Source of the DNA: Oceanobacillus iheyensis HTE831
GTDB taxonomy: Bacteria > Bacillota > Bacilli > Bacillales > Amphibacillaceae
Length of the DNA stretch: 64,000 bases
NCBI RefSeq assembly: GCF_000011245.1
Contig: NC_004193.1
Location: 1,466,501-1,530,500, forward strand
Direction: 5' to 3'
Of this stretch, positions 45,922-55,197 are shown one piece after another (position 1 is the stretch's first letter; every line of letters starts with the position of its first letter). The notes below the pieces were generated by a model. It searched no databases. It was given only the letters and a program-made list of their open reading frames with translations, and had not been told where the DNA came from. Both the position numbers and the translations under genes were made by a program.

Positions 45922-47208
45922 TTGGATAATAGTGAAGTTTTAGTAAGCCTAGATATTGGAACGACAATGATTAAAGTGATTATAGGAGAAGTACAATCAG
46001 ATTCTCTAAATATTATTGGAGTAGGTACTGCAAAATCAAATGGCATGAAAAAGGGTGCAATTGTTGATATCGATCAGACGGTACATTCTATTCGAAATGC
46101 TGTAGAACAAGCAGAACGTATGGTTGGAATGCATATTGAACGAGTGGTTGTAGGCATTAATGGCAGTCACATACAATTACAGCCTTGTCATGGTGTAGTT
46201 GCAGTACAGAGTGAGAATCGTGAAATTGGAGATGAAGATGTCACGAGAGTCATTGATGGTGCTCAAGTTATATCTATACCACCAGAACGCGAAATCATAG
46301 ATGTTATACCTCGACAATTTATTGTAGACGGTTTGGATGAAATAACAGATCCAAGAGGTATGATTGGTGTCCGCCTTGAAATGGAAGGAACGATTATTAC
46401 TTGTTCGAAGACAGTTCTACATAATATATTAAAATGTGTGGAGCGTGCTAATTTAGAGGTATCTGATATTTGTCTTCAGCCTCTTGCTGCTGGTACAATA
46501 GCATTGTCAAAAGATGAAATGAATATGGGAGCAGCTTTAATTGATATAGGTGGAGGATGTACGACTGTATCTGTCTTTGAAAATGATCATCTAGTTGCAA
46601 CAAGTGTAATTAGCCTTGGTGGAGATAATATTACCAAAGACCTTTCGATTGGTCTGCGAACTTCCACGGAAGAAGCGGAAGATATTAAGATGAATTATGG
46701 CCATGCTTTTTATGATGATGCTCAAGAAGATGAGACATTTGAAGTTTCAACAATTGGAAGTAACCAGAGACAAGTTTTTAATCAGTTACAAATTGCAGAT
46801 ATGATTGAAGCTAGATTAGAAGAAATTTATGCTTATGTAGAAAGAGAAATTCGTAAAATGGGTTATAGGGAACTTCCAGGAGGGTATGTATTAACCGGTG
46901 GTACCATTGCAATGCCTGGAAGTCTAGAGTTAGCGCAGGATTTATTTTACTCGAATGTACGAGTTGCGATCCCTGATTATATTGGGGTGAGAGAGCCACA
47001 ATTCACCTCGGGAATTGGAATTCTGCAATTTGCTTATCGTAATGCGAAGATACAAGGGAAAGAGTTGTACCCATCCGTTATCTTGGATGCGGCTAGCCCA
47101 CAAAAACCTAAAAAACAAATAAAACCATCTAAAGAGAAAAAGGAAAAAAACGAAAGTAAAAAGAAAGAATCAGGTTTTGCGAATCTATTTAAATATTTCT
47201 TTGACTAA
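45922..47208 (+). CDS. ftsA: FtsA, actin-like divisome protein
   Basis: A 428-residue actin-fold protein that tethers FtsZ to the membrane. Phosphate loop 1 is SLDIGTTMIKV; the 1C domain follows, then GAALIDIGGGCTTVSVF and VLTGGTIAMPG. The C-terminal amphipathic membrane-targeting helix is visible as GFANLFKYFFD after a Lys-rich linker. TTG 45922 has AGGAGGTG 8 bases upstream. The 215-base gap before it includes a weak hairpin (AGGGTTAT/ATAACCT, 45781-45812) and presumably a promoter that I cannot place. Confidence 0.95.
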   Translation: MDNSEVLVSLDIGTTMIKVIIGEVQSDSLNIIGVGTAKSNGMKKGAIVDIDQTVHSIRNAVEQAERMVGMHIERVVVGINGSHIQLQPCHGVVAVQSENREIGDEDVTRVIDGAQVISIPPEREIIDVIPRQFIVDGLDEITDPRGMIGVRLEMEGTIITCSKTVLHNILKCVERANLEVSDICLQPLAAGTIALSKDEMNMGAALIDIGGGCTTVSVFENDHLVATSVISLGGDNITKDLSIGLRTSTEEAEDIKMNYGHAFYDDAQEDETFEVSTIGSNQRQVFNQLQIADMIEARLEEIYAYVEREIRKMGYRELPGGYVLTGGTIAMPGSLELAQDLFYSNVRVAIPDYIGVREPQFTSGIGILQFAYRNAKIQGKELYPSVILDAASPQKPKKQIKPSKEKKEKNESKKKESGFANLFKYFFD

Positions 47209-47277
47209 ACTAATAGATTTTTAAAGTTATAATTAATTTCGTTAAACATGTAATCTGGATATTAGGAGGAACGGACT

Positions 47278-48453
47278 ATGTTGGATTTTGATACAAATAT
47301 GGAAGAACTCGCAACAATTAAAGTTATAGGAGTAGGTGGAGGCGGTAATAACGCTGTAAACCGAATGATAGAGCATGGTGTTGAAGGTGTAGAATTTATT
47401 GCTGTAAACACAGATGCACAAGCGTTAAACTTGTCAAAAGCTGAATCCAAAATTCAAATCGGAGGTAAGCTAACTAGAGGGCTCGGTGCTGGAGCCAATC
47501 CTGAAGTTGGTAAAAAAGCTGCCGAAGAAAGTAAAGAACAGTTGGAAGAAGTACTTAAAGGTGCGGATATGGTATTTGTTACTGCTGGAATGGGCGGTGG
47601 AACTGGAACGGGAGCTGCCCCTGTTATTGCACAAGTAGCTAAAGACATTGGCGCTTTAACCGTAGGTGTTGTAACTCGTCCATTTAGCTTCGAAGGAAGA
47701 AGACGCTCTACGCAAGCAGTCTCTGGTATTGATACGTTAAAAGGAGCTGTAGATACACTAATTGTCATTCCTAACGATCGATTACTTGAAATTGTTGACA
47801 AGAATACACCAATGCTTGAAGCATTCCGAGAAGCAGATAATGTACTTCGTCAAGGTGTACAAGGTATTTCTGATTTAATTGCAAAACCAGGTCTTATTAA
47901 TGTTGACTTTGCTGATGTGAAGACAATCATGTTTGATAAGGGTTCTGCATTAATGGGAATTGGTATTGCTACAGGAGAAACAAGAGCAACAGAAGCAGCG
48001 AAAAAAGCTATTTCCTCTCCACTATTAGAAACATCTATAGATGGTGCGCATGGAATACTTATGAACATTACAGGTGGAACAAACTTAAGTTTGTATGAAG
48101 TTCAAGAAGCTGCAGATCTTGTAACCTCTGCTGCTGATCAAGAAGTAAATGTTATCTTTGGTTCAGTAATAAATGAAAACTTAAACGACGAGATTGTTGT
48201 CACTGTTATTGCTACTGGTTTTGATGAAAATGCTAAAAAAGTAGATACTAGACAAAAACAACAACGAACGAACATTGGGCAGTCACAACAAACAGCTTCT
48301 AAAGATTTGAATGAAGCTGCAAGTACGAGAGAAACTAGAGAATCAAGAGAATCACAACAACCTTCCCAGCCGCAGGCTCAATCTCGTCCACGTCAAGACG
48401 AGGAAGAATTGGACATTCCAACATTCTTAAGAAATCGTAATAGAAATCGATAG
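47278..48453 (+). CDS. ftsZ: FtsZ, tubulin-like division GTPase
   Basis: A 391-residue GTPase forming the Z ring. N-terminal [13 protein letters not shown], tubulin signature [10 protein letters not shown] at about 106-115, and the T7 loop [11 protein letters not shown]. After a Gln/Arg/Glu-rich disordered linker, the C-terminal conserved peptide DIPTFLRNR that binds FtsA and SepF is present. TAGGAGGAA precedes the ATG. SepF, one of its membrane anchors, is encoded at 53607-54041. Confidence 0.97.
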   Translation: MLDFDTNMEELATIKVIGVGGGGNNAVNRMIEHGVEGVEFIAVNTDAQALNLSKAESKIQIGGKLTRGLGAGANPEVGKKAAEESKEQLEEVLKGADMVFVTAGMGGGTGTGAAPVIAQVAKDIGALTVGVVTRPFSFEGRRRSTQAVSGIDTLKGAVDTLIVIPNDRLLEIVDKNTPMLEAFREADNVLRQGVQGISDLIAKPGLINVDFADVKTIMFDKGSALMGIGIATGETRATEAAKKAISSPLLETSIDGAHGILMNITGGTNLSLYEVQEAADLVTSAADQEVNVIFGSVINENLNDEIVVTVIATGFDENAKKVDTRQKQQRTNIGQSQQTASKDLNEAASTRETRESRESQQPSQPQAQSRPRQDEEELDIPTFLRNRNRNR

Positions 48454-48482
48454 GAAGTAAATAAACTCGCAAATATGCTAAT

Positions 48483-48518
48483 AAAATCCAGCTATCCATA
48501 GATAGCTGGATTTTTTGT
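48483..48518 (+). terminator. Terminator of ftsA-ftsZ
   Basis: A perfect stem AAATCCAGCTATC-CATA-GATAGCTGGATTT with six T. It ends the division operon before the spoIIG promoter region. Confidence 0.93.
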
Positions 48519-48603
48519 GCGAAATAAATTAATAACGGAGAAATTAATTTCATTTTTAAATTGGATACGATTTTCTCACAACCTACTATTATTAAAACGA
48601 ACC

Positions 48604-48778
48604 TTCGACATATTCTTTATAAAATTTGATAAATAAATTTATAGTATTCATAGAACTTACTCCAAATTTTAGATGAATAGTTTATATCGCCACTGACAGA
48701 ATTAGGTATAAAAAGTGTAAATTAGCTTATTTATGCATACAAGAAGTGACAGACTTTGCTTAGCTCGTCATCTATACT
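48604..48778 (+). promoter_or_regulatory. spoIIG promoter region with Spo0A boxes
   Basis: A perfect 0A box on the reverse strand (TTCGACA, 48604-48610) lies far upstream. Near the gene, GTGACA (48746-48751) and TATACT (48773-48778) are separated by 21 bases, the over-long spacing known for Spo0A-activated B. subtilis spoIIG (22 bases). CTCGTCA (48764-48770), one mismatch from a 0A box, lies just upstream of the -10. Nothing else is seen in this 400-base gap. Confidence 0.65.
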
Positions 48779-48853
48779 TTTCATTAATTCCATTTCATTA
48801 CTATTATATGCTTATCACCTACCATCATTTGCATCAGGGAAGGAAGAGGGTTA

Positions 48854-49774
48854 TTGACTATTTACCTCGATGCCGTCTGGATGTTAAATTTTTTGATTGA
48901 TCTTATGTTACTCATGTTAGTAAAGTTACTTGCCAGGGATTCTGTGAATCTATTGAGGCTTTTATTTGGTGCATTAATTGCATCTCTAATTGTACCAATA
49001 ACTATTTTCTATCCAGAATCTTTTATTAATGGAGCTGTTGGGAAGCTCCTTTATTCCGTATTGATTATTTTTAGTGCCTTCGGATGGAAAGGTACATATC
49101 AGACGTTGAAATTATGTTTATTATTTTATTTTGTATCATTTGCTATTGGTGGAGGATTAACAGCTATACATTTTATGCTATCAAGTCCTGTTTCTATGAC
49201 AGCAAATGGGATGATTACATTTAACAAAGGTTTCGGAGACCCAATCAGCTGGTTGTTTATATTAATTGGATTTCCAATTATCTGGTACTTCACAAAGAGA
49301 CGTATGGACGAGCATGTTGGAGAACAAATTAAGTATGATCAAATGTGTGAAGTTTTTTTAACTTTAAATCAAAAAGTACAACAATCAAAGGGTTACATTG
49401 ATAGTGGAAATCAATTAGTTGATCCGCTGACAAAACGACCAGTTATTATTTGTGATCGAACGTTTTTAAAAGAATGGTTCACAGAAGATGAATGGCTTCA
49501 ACTAGAAAAAGCAAAAAATAACTTAGATATGGATGAAATTCCAAAACGTTGGCAGGATAAGATACAAATTATTCCCTATCAAGGTGTAGATGGTGGGAGT
49601 TCAATGATGATTGGGATTCGGCCAGAGAGAGTGATAGTTAATTATAATGATCAACAATTACTTGCTACCAATGTGATCATAGGCATCCAATTTGGGAATT
49701 TAGTGCGAGACGATAGCTATCACTGCTTATTACATCCACAAATTATGAAACAGTCGATTATACATTCAGCATAA
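48854..49774 (+). CDS. spoIIGA: SpoIIGA, membrane aspartic protease that processes pro-sigma-E
   Basis: 306 residues: five N-terminal membrane helices (about 1-150) and a C-terminal aspartic-protease-like domain with the active DSGN motif at Asp183 ([11 protein letters not shown]). It cleaves pro-sigma-E in the mother cell after SpoIIR signalling from the forespore. TTG 48854 follows GGAAGAGGG. It lies four bases from the GTG in front of sigE, as in the B. subtilis spoIIG operon. Confidence 0.94.
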   Translation: MTIYLDAVWMLNFLIDLMLLMLVKLLARDSVNLLRLLFGALIASLIVPITIFYPESFINGAVGKLLYSVLIIFSAFGWKGTYQTLKLCLLFYFVSFAIGGGLTAIHFMLSSPVSMTANGMITFNKGFGDPISWLFILIGFPIIWYFTKRRMDEHVGEQIKYDQMCEVFLTLNQKVQQSKGYIDSGNQLVDPLTKRPVIICDRTFLKEWFTEDEWLQLEKAKNNLDMDEIPKRWQDKIQIIPYQGVDGGSSMMIGIRPERVIVNYNDQQLLATNVIIGIQFGNLVRDDSYHCLLHPQIMKQSIIHSA

Positions 49775-49787
49775 AGGAGTGAAGGTT

Positions 49788-50507
49788 GTGCGCGTTTGGA
49801 AAGTTAAACTAAAATTGCGATGGTATCAGTTGTTAATGAAGTTAGGTCTAAAATCAACAGAAATTTATTATATTGGAGGAAGTGAAGCACTACCACCACC
49901 ACTTTCTAAACAAGAGGAACAAGAACTGTTAATCCGGTTACCTAAAGGAGACAAGGCAGCCAGGGCGATGTTAATCGAGCGGAATTTGAGATTAGTCGTT
50001 TATATAGCAAGAAAATTCGAAAATACTGGTATAAATATTGAAGATTTAATTAGTATTGGTACGATTGGATTAATAAAGGCAGTCAATACATTTAACCCGG
50101 AGAAAAAAATAAAACTTGCGACGTATGCATCACGTTGTATCGAAAATGAAATATTAATGTACTTACGTAGAAATAATAAACTGAAATCAGAAGTGTCATT
50201 TGATGAACCATTGAATATTGATTGGGATGGCAATGAATTGCTGTTATCAGATGTAATGGGAACAGAAGAAGATATAATCACAAAAAATCTAGAATCCACT
50301 GTTGACAAAACATTACTAAAGTCGGCATTAGAAAAGCTTAATGCACGAGAAAAACAAATAATGGAACTGCGCTTTGGACTTATAGGTGAAGAAGAAAAAA
50401 CACAAAAAGATGTAGCTGATATGTTAGGAATTTCTCAGTCATATATATCTCGTTTAGAGAAAAAAATAATTCGTCGATTAAAAAAAGAATTTAATAAAAT
50501 GGTATAG
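49788..50507 (+). CDS. sigE: Pro-sigma-E, early mother-cell sigma factor
   Basis: A 239-residue sigma-70 family factor, nearly identical to B. subtilis SigE. The first 27 residues are a basic amphipathic pro-sequence, and the EIY/YIGG junction puts the SpoIIGA cut between Tyr27 and Tyr28. Region 2 ([32 protein letters not shown]) and region 4 helix-turn-helix ([21 protein letters not shown]) are intact. GTG 49788 has AAAGGAG 8 bases upstream. Confidence 0.97.
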   Translation: MRVWKVKLKLRWYQLLMKLGLKSTEIYYIGGSEALPPPLSKQEEQELLIRLPKGDKAARAMLIERNLRLVVYIARKFENTGINIEDLISIGTIGLIKAVNTFNPEKKIKLATYASRCIENEILMYLRRNNKLKSEVSFDEPLNIDWDGNELLLSDVMGTEEDIITKNLESTVDKTLLKSALEKLNAREKQIMELRFGLIGEEEKTQKDVADMLGISQSYISRLEKKIIRRLKKEFNKMV

Positions 50508-50561
50508 CTTGATGTAATAAGGATTTCCCCTTTTTTTAAAATGTAGGTCCTAATGTTGGTT

Positions 50562-50591
50562 GCATAAAAAATCCTTCCAGAGGAGATACTG
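50562..50591 (+). promoter_or_regulatory. sigG promoter, sigma-F/sigma-G type
   Basis: GCATA (50562-50566), 15-base spacer, GGAGATACTG (50582-50591). Both elements fully match the sigma-F consensus GYATA / GGNRANAHTR as I know it, and fit sigma-G autoregulation. Transcription would begin near 50598. Confidence 0.85.
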
Positions 50592-50619
50592 TCCATGAAC
50601 AGCATCATCGACTGGGAGG
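50573..50619 (+). promoter_or_regulatory. Hairpin hiding the sigG ribosome-binding site in read-through RNA
   Basis: CCTTCCAG (50573-50580) pairs with CTGGGAGG (50612-50619, one G-U), burying the GGGAGGG ribosome-binding site. The 5' arm lies upstream of the sigma-F/G start point, so only RNA reading through from spoIIGA-sigE can form it. A comparable stem-loop limits early sigG translation in B. subtilis. Confidence 0.75.
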
Positions 50620-50629
50620 GTTGACTATA

Positions 50630-51412
50630 ATGACAAGACATAAAGTAGAAATATGTGGGGTTGATACATCTAAGCTACCCGTACTTAAAAACGAGGAAAT
50701 GAAAAAACTATTTGTTCGAATGCAAGAAGATGGAGACATTACTGCACGAGAGGAATTAGTGAATGGTAATCTACGTCTCGTGTTGAGTGTTATACAACGA
50801 TTTAATAATCGTGGTGAGTATGTGGATGATTTGTTTCAAGTGGGTTGTATAGGTCTTATGAAATCTATTGATAACTTTGATTTATCACATAATGTACGTT
50901 TTTCCACGTATGCTGTTCCGATGATTATTGGTGAAATAAGACGTTATCTTCGTGATAATAATCCGATTCGTGTTTCTCGTTCTTTAAGAGATATTGCATA
51001 TAAAGCATTGCAAGTACGTGAGAAATTAATTAGTAAAACTTCAAAAGAACCATCTCCTGCAGAAATTGCAAAGGAAATGGATATACCTCAAACAGATGTA
51101 GTATTTGCTTTAGATGCTATACAAGACCCAGTTTCACTCTTTGAACCAATATACAATGATGGGGGAGATCCTATATTTGTTATGGATCAAATAAGTGATG
51201 AGAAAGATAAAGATTCCAGTTGGGTAGACAAATTGTCATTGAAAGAAGGTATGCATCAACTGAATGAGCGTGAAAAAATGATACTTAATAAACGATTCTT
51301 CCAAGGGAAAACACAAATGGAAGTAGCCGATGAAATTGGTATCTCACAAGCTCAAGTATCTCGTTTAGAAAAAGCGGCAATTAGTCAAATGAATAAGCAA
51401 ATGTTCGAATAA
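50630..51412 (+). CDS. sigG: Sigma-G, late forespore sigma factor
   Basis: A 260-residue sigma factor, very close to B. subtilis SigG, with no pro-sequence. Blocks seen: VEICGVDTSKLPVLKNEEM at the N-terminus, region 2 (NGNLRLVLSVIQRFNNRGEYVDD in part), region 3, and the region 4 motif GKTQMEVADEIGISQAQVSRLEK. ATG 50630 has GGGAGGG 9 bases upstream; TTG 50621 is unlikely. It drives forespore genes such as SASP genes after engulfment. It is separated from sigE by its own promoter and hairpin. Confidence 0.97.
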   Translation: MTRHKVEICGVDTSKLPVLKNEEMKKLFVRMQEDGDITAREELVNGNLRLVLSVIQRFNNRGEYVDDLFQVGCIGLMKSIDNFDLSHNVRFSTYAVPMIIGEIRRYLRDNNPIRVSRSLRDIAYKALQVREKLISKTSKEPSPAEIAKEMDIPQTDVVFALDAIQDPVSLFEPIYNDGGDPIFVMDQISDEKDKDSSWVDKLSLKEGMHQLNEREKMILNKRFFQGKTQMEVADEIGISQAQVSRLEKAAISQMNKQMFE

Positions 51413-51490
51413 ATTGTTACAATGCTATACGGTTGAAACTCCATATGAAAACAATTAGCCTTGAGGTATAAATAAAACTTTAGAGAATTA

Positions 51491-51528
51491 ATAACCTGGC
51501 CTTATTTTATAAGTGCTGGGTTTTTTAT
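51491..51528 (+). terminator. Terminator after sigG
   Basis: Arms AACCTGGC and GCTGGGTT with two G-U pairs, followed by six T. The remaining sequence to ylmC is AT-rich; I see no gene in this 333-base gap. ylmA and ylmB of B. subtilis are absent. Confidence 0.65.
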
Positions 51529-51745
51529 GTGTGTTAATAATTCCTAGTCATCTAGTGAAATCGAAATTACTGAGATATCAAAGACTACAAATTTTATCTG
51601 CTGAGCTATTGTGATCGTTAGCAGTTAAAAATCTACATATCAGAAATTGGATTTATTTAGTTATCACTTAAAATGAAATTGTATATTATTTTTACGAAAA
51701 AATTGGGCTTGCTTGCATATATTGTATAAAGAAAGGATGATAGCT

Positions 51746-52006
51746 ATGGTTAAATTATCGGACTTGCAAATGAAAGAAATTATAGCAGTAGATGATGGGA
51801 GCAGATTGGGTCATATCATTGATTTAGAAATAGACGGAAATAATGGAAGGGTTCTTGCAATTATTGTTGAAGGAAAAGAAAAAAAGCAAGGAATGTTTGC
51901 TAAAGCAGATGAACTTTTAATTGCCTGGGAAAAAATTGTTCGTATTGGAGAGGAAGTAATTTTAGTGAAAGAAATTTATGGTCCCGGAATCTATGGCAGT
52001 GCATAA
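51746..52006 (+). CDS. ylmC: YlmC/YmxH-family PRC-barrel protein
   Basis: An 86-residue PRC-barrel-like protein (LSDLQMKEIIAVDDGSRLGHI, WEKIVRIGEEVILV). Family members are sporulation-associated and of unknown function. GAAAGGATGA before ATG 51746 rules out the longer reading from 51713. Its position between sigG and ylmD matches B. subtilis. Confidence 0.82.
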   Translation: MVKLSDLQMKEIIAVDDGSRLGHIIDLEIDGNNGRVLAIIVEGKEKKQGMFAKADELLIAWEKIVRIGEEVILVKEIYGPGIYGSA

Positions 52007-52074
52007 GGAAAATAATTCATAAATATGATACCATTATGACAAGATGAAATAGTATTTTCCGGGGGGATATGAGA

Positions 52075-52887
52075 GTGAAAGATATATTTATACAGAAAGA
52101 AGCGCGTTATTTTCATGTGGAAGAATGGGAGAGAGAACACCCTGGATTAATGGTAGGTTTTACAACGAAAAATGGTGGTACAAGTATAGATGAATACAGT
52201 TCTTTAAATATGGGATTTCATGTAAATGATAGGGAGCAGAATGTACTGCAAAACAGAAAAATATTGAGTGAGCAATTGCACGTAGACTTATCCAATTGGG
52301 TGGTTGGCGAACAAGTTCACGATACAAAGGTGGCACTTATTCAGGCTACTGATGTTGGTTCTGGGAGTCATTCAAATAATACATCATTATCTGGGGTAGA
52401 TGGATTAATTATCCCTCCTGATGTAAATGCCCTAGCTGTATCACTATATGCTGACTGTGTTCCATTGTATTTTTTTGATCCAGTGACGAAATTTGTAGGA
52501 ATTGCGCATGCAGGCTGGAAAGGTACAGTGGGAAGAATCGCATCGAAAATGGTACAGTCATTTGTAGATCAAGGGTCAGAAAAGAAAAATATTAAAGTAA
52601 TTGTAGGACCATCCATTTCAAGAGAACATTACCAAGTAGATAATAATGTTATTAAACATTTGACTGACAATGAAATGCAAATTTGTACGAATCAAGTATC
52701 TGATAATCAATATTTATTAGATTTAAAAGAGTTAAATAGAGAAATCCTTTTACAATCTGGTGTTTTTCGTCATAATATAGAAGTAACCAAATATTGTACG
52801 TTTCGTGATGAAACGCTATTTTTCTCTCATCGTCGTGATAAAGGAATAACAGGTAGGATGCTTGGATTTATAGGATATAATGTGTAA
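52075..52887 (+). CDS. ylmD: YlmD, YfiH-family purine nucleoside phosphorylase/laccase-domain protein
   Basis: About 270 residues with the YfiH-type signature: GEQVHDTKVALIQ, ADCVPLYFFDP, the metal-binding HAGWKGT and CTFRDETLFFSHRRDKG. The conserved His/Cys residues that bind zinc in this family are present. Related proteins act as purine nucleoside phosphorylases and adenosine deaminases; the older laccase annotation is doubtful. GTG 52075 is 8 bases from the GGGGGG site; ATG 52069 is only 2 bases from it. It pairs with ylmE as usual. Confidence 0.88.
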   Translation: MKDIFIQKEARYFHVEEWEREHPGLMVGFTTKNGGTSIDEYSSLNMGFHVNDREQNVLQNRKILSEQLHVDLSNWVVGEQVHDTKVALIQATDVGSGSHSNNTSLSGVDGLIIPPDVNALAVSLYADCVPLYFFDPVTKFVGIAHAGWKGTVGRIASKMVQSFVDQGSEKKNIKVIVGPSISREHYQVDNNVIKHLTDNEMQICTNQVSDNQYLLDLKELNREILLQSGVFRHNIEVTKYCTFRDETLFFSHRRDKGITGRMLGFIGYNV

Positions 52888-52908
52888 AAAAGGGTGGAGA
52901 ACGACAAA

Positions 52909-53580
52909 ATGGTAGATGTGGCAACGAATTTATCTAATATACAAGAAAACATTAGACAAGCTTGTGCAAATGCAAACCGTAGTCCTGAAGATATTCGACT
53001 TATTGCTGTGACAAAATATGTTACAATTGAACGAACCAAGGAAGCGATTAATGCAGGAATTGACAATCTTGGCGAAAATCGAAACGAAGGTTTTTTGGAA
53101 AAATATAATGAAATTCAAAATCAAGTGAACTGGCATTTTATTGGTTCCTTACAGTCACGTAAGGTAAAGGATATCATTAACCAAGTAGATTTTATACATT
53201 CTTTGGATAGAAAATCATTAGCTAAAGAAATAAATAAACGAGCTACTCATCCAGTTAACTGTTTTGTTCAAGTAAATGTTAGTGGGGAAGAATCGAAACA
53301 CGGAATTTTCCCAGATGAAGTGATTTCATTTATTAAGTCATTATCTGGATACGAAAATATTAAAATAGTTGGACTAATGACAATGGCTCCACATGTGGAA
53401 GATCCAGAGGATGTGAGATCTGTCTTTAAAAAATTGAGAGATCTACGAGATGAAATAACAAAAAAAGAATTACCACACGCACCATGTGAATGGCTTTCAA
53501 TGGGAATGAGTAACGATTATCATATTGCTATAGAAGAGGGAGCTACACATGTACGTATTGGATCGAAACTCGTTGGATAG
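52909..53580 (+). CDS. ylmE: YlmE, PLP-binding homeostasis protein (YggS/PROSC family)
   Basis: A 223-residue alanine-racemase-like TIM barrel without the racemase C-terminal domain. The PLP lysine lies in IRLIAVTKYV, and WHFIGSLQSRKVK and SMGMSNDYHIAIEEGATHVRIGS complete the family pattern. It buffers PLP and influences amino-acid metabolism. GGGTGGAGA precedes ATG 52909; the in-frame GTG at 52894 lies within that site. Confidence 0.9.
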   Translation: MVDVATNLSNIQENIRQACANANRSPEDIRLIAVTKYVTIERTKEAINAGIDNLGENRNEGFLEKYNEIQNQVNWHFIGSLQSRKVKDIINQVDFIHSLDRKSLAKEINKRATHPVNCFVQVNVSGEESKHGIFPDEVISFIKSLSGYENIKIVGLMTMAPHVEDPEDVRSVFKKLRDLRDEITKKELPHAPCEWLSMGMSNDYHIAIEEGATHVRIGSKLVG

Positions 53581-53606
53581 AATTTTTAAGTAGAGAGGTG
53601 AAGGAG

Positions 53607-54041
53607 ATGAGTTTTAAAAATAAATTAAAAGATTATTTTATGGGTGACGAATATGAGTATGAATATGTAGACGAGGATAATCAATCTGAAGAACCAACAC
53701 AAAAAGAAGCTAAAGTGAATCCCAAAAATGTGGTTAATTTATCAAGCGTTCAGCAAAGTAATTCTCGCGTTGTGTTAATTGAACCACGTAATTATAATGA
53801 AGCACAAGAGATAGCTGACAATATAGTTAATCGCCGTGCAGTTATTATTAATCTGCAGCGAGTAGATCATCAACAAGCAAAACGAATTGTTGATTTCTTA
53901 AGTGGTACTGTATATGCTGTCAAAGGTGATATCCAGAAACTAGGAGCAGAAACATTTTTGTGCACACCAGATAATGTAGAGGTATCAGGTACAATCACTG
54001 AAATGTTGTACGAACAGGAAGAATATGACAAAGGATGGTAA
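53607..54041 (+). CDS. sepF: SepF, FtsZ-associated division protein
   Basis: A 144-residue protein: N-terminal amphipathic helix (MSFKNKLKDYFMG) for membrane binding, an acidic linker (DEYEYEYVDEDNQ), then the SepF ring-forming domain (about 62-140; VVNRRAVIINLQRVDHQQAKRI is its core, in part). SepF rings bundle FtsZ and tether it with FtsA. AGAGAGGTGAAGGAG precedes ATG 53607; the in-frame GTG at 53598 lies within it. Confidence 0.93.
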   Translation: MSFKNKLKDYFMGDEYEYEYVDEDNQSEEPTQKEAKVNPKNVVNLSSVQQSNSRVVLIEPRNYNEAQEIADNIVNRRAVIINLQRVDHQQAKRIVDFLSGTVYAVKGDIQKLGAETFLCTPDNVEVSGTITEMLYEQEEYDKGW

Positions 54042-54047
54042 CAGCGT

Positions 54048-54314
54048 ATGATGCAAATTTTGAATCTTATTAGTATGGGGATCACAATATATAGCTTTGC
54101 TTTATTTATTTATATTATGATGTCCTGGATCCCAGGAGCAAGAGAATCTTCATTTGGAGAACTGCTAACGAAAATTTGTGAACCTTATCTAGAAATATTC
54201 CGTAGGTTCATTCCCCCACTAGGTATGATTGATTTATCTCCAATCGTTGCAATTATAGTACTTAATCTTGCACGTCAAGGAATTTTTGAGTTTTTCCGAA
54301 TGTTCATTTATTAA
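54048..54314 (+). CDS. ylmG: YlmG, YggT-family membrane protein
   Basis: An 88-residue protein with two membrane helices and the YggT motif (SWIPGARESSFGELLTKICEPYL in part, then FRRFIPPLGMIDLSPIVAII). It is linked to division and chromosome organisation in other bacteria and chloroplasts. Tandem ATGs at 54048 and 54051 follow GATGGTAAC, a weak site. It is six bases after sepF. Confidence 0.9.
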   Translation: MMQILNLISMGITIYSFALFIYIMMSWIPGARESSFGELLTKICEPYLEIFRRFIPPLGMIDLSPIVAIIVLNLARQGIFEFFRMFIY

Positions 54315-54328
54315 GGAAAGGAATTATA

Positions 54329-55105
54329 ATGGAAGTTTATCAACATTTTCGTAAAGAAGAACAGCCTTTTATTGATCAAGTTTTTTCTTGGAAAGAGCAA
54401 GTAGAACGTTCTTTTATCCCAAAGCTAACGGATTTTCTTGACCCTCGTGAGCAAGAAATAGTCACTTCGTTGATTGGAGAACATAATGAGGAACTTCAGG
54501 TAAGAGGTTTTGGTGGAAGTAACAAGAGTGAACGAAGTAGAATGATTTTAGCTCCAAAGTATGAAGAGATTACAGAAGATATGTTTCAAATTCAACTACT
54601 CGAAGCAAATTTCCAACCAAAATTTGTAATGATAGAACATCCAGATGTAATGGGAGCTTTTTTATCACAAGGAATTAAGCGAAAAAAACTCGGTGATATT
54701 ATAATTGAGGATGGTAAGATACAGATTATAGCCGCTTCAGAAATTTCCCCATTTGTACAAATGAATTTAACATCGATTAGAAAATCATCTGTACACTTTG
54801 AACAAAAGGACCTGCAATTACTCATTAAAAAAAATGAAACATGGATTGAACGTGATAAGACCGTATCTTCTCTTCGTTTAGATACAGTTATTAAAGAGAT
54901 TTATCCACTATCACGAAAAGAAGCAACTGTTTTTATTCAAAAAGGATTAGTGAAAGTGAACTATAAGTTAGTCGATGACAATAAATTTCAGTTGCAAGAA
55001 AAAGACATGATTTCGATTCGAGGTCATGGTAGAAGTAAGCTTACATCTATAAGAGGAAAATCAAAAAAAGATAAAGTGAAAATAACAATTGCTACACTCA
55101 AATAA
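54329..55105 (+). CDS. ylmH: YlmH, S4-domain RNA-binding protein
   Basis: 258 residues: an N-terminal RRM-like YlmH domain (FRKEEQPFIDQVFSWKEQV in part) and a C-terminal S4 RNA-binding domain (SSLRLDTVIKEIYPLSRKEA in part, residues about 183-245). Recent work connects the family with ribosome-associated quality control and rescue of stalled 50S. TAAGGAAAGGA precedes the ATG. It lies between ylmG and divIVA as usual. Confidence 0.92.
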   Translation: MEVYQHFRKEEQPFIDQVFSWKEQVERSFIPKLTDFLDPREQEIVTSLIGEHNEELQVRGFGGSNKSERSRMILAPKYEEITEDMFQIQLLEANFQPKFVMIEHPDVMGAFLSQGIKRKKLGDIIIEDGKIQIIAASEISPFVQMNLTSIRKSSVHFEQKDLQLLIKKNETWIERDKTVSSLRLDTVIKEIYPLSRKEATVFIQKGLVKVNYKLVDDNKFQLQEKDMISIRGHGRSKLTSIRGKSKKDKVKITIATLK

Positions 55106-55197
55106 TGGTATAATTAATGCAGGAATTATTGTTTATTTGTCGAATTAATGTGTAATAAGGATTTTTAAGTATTTATATCGCTAAGGAGGTGACGATG

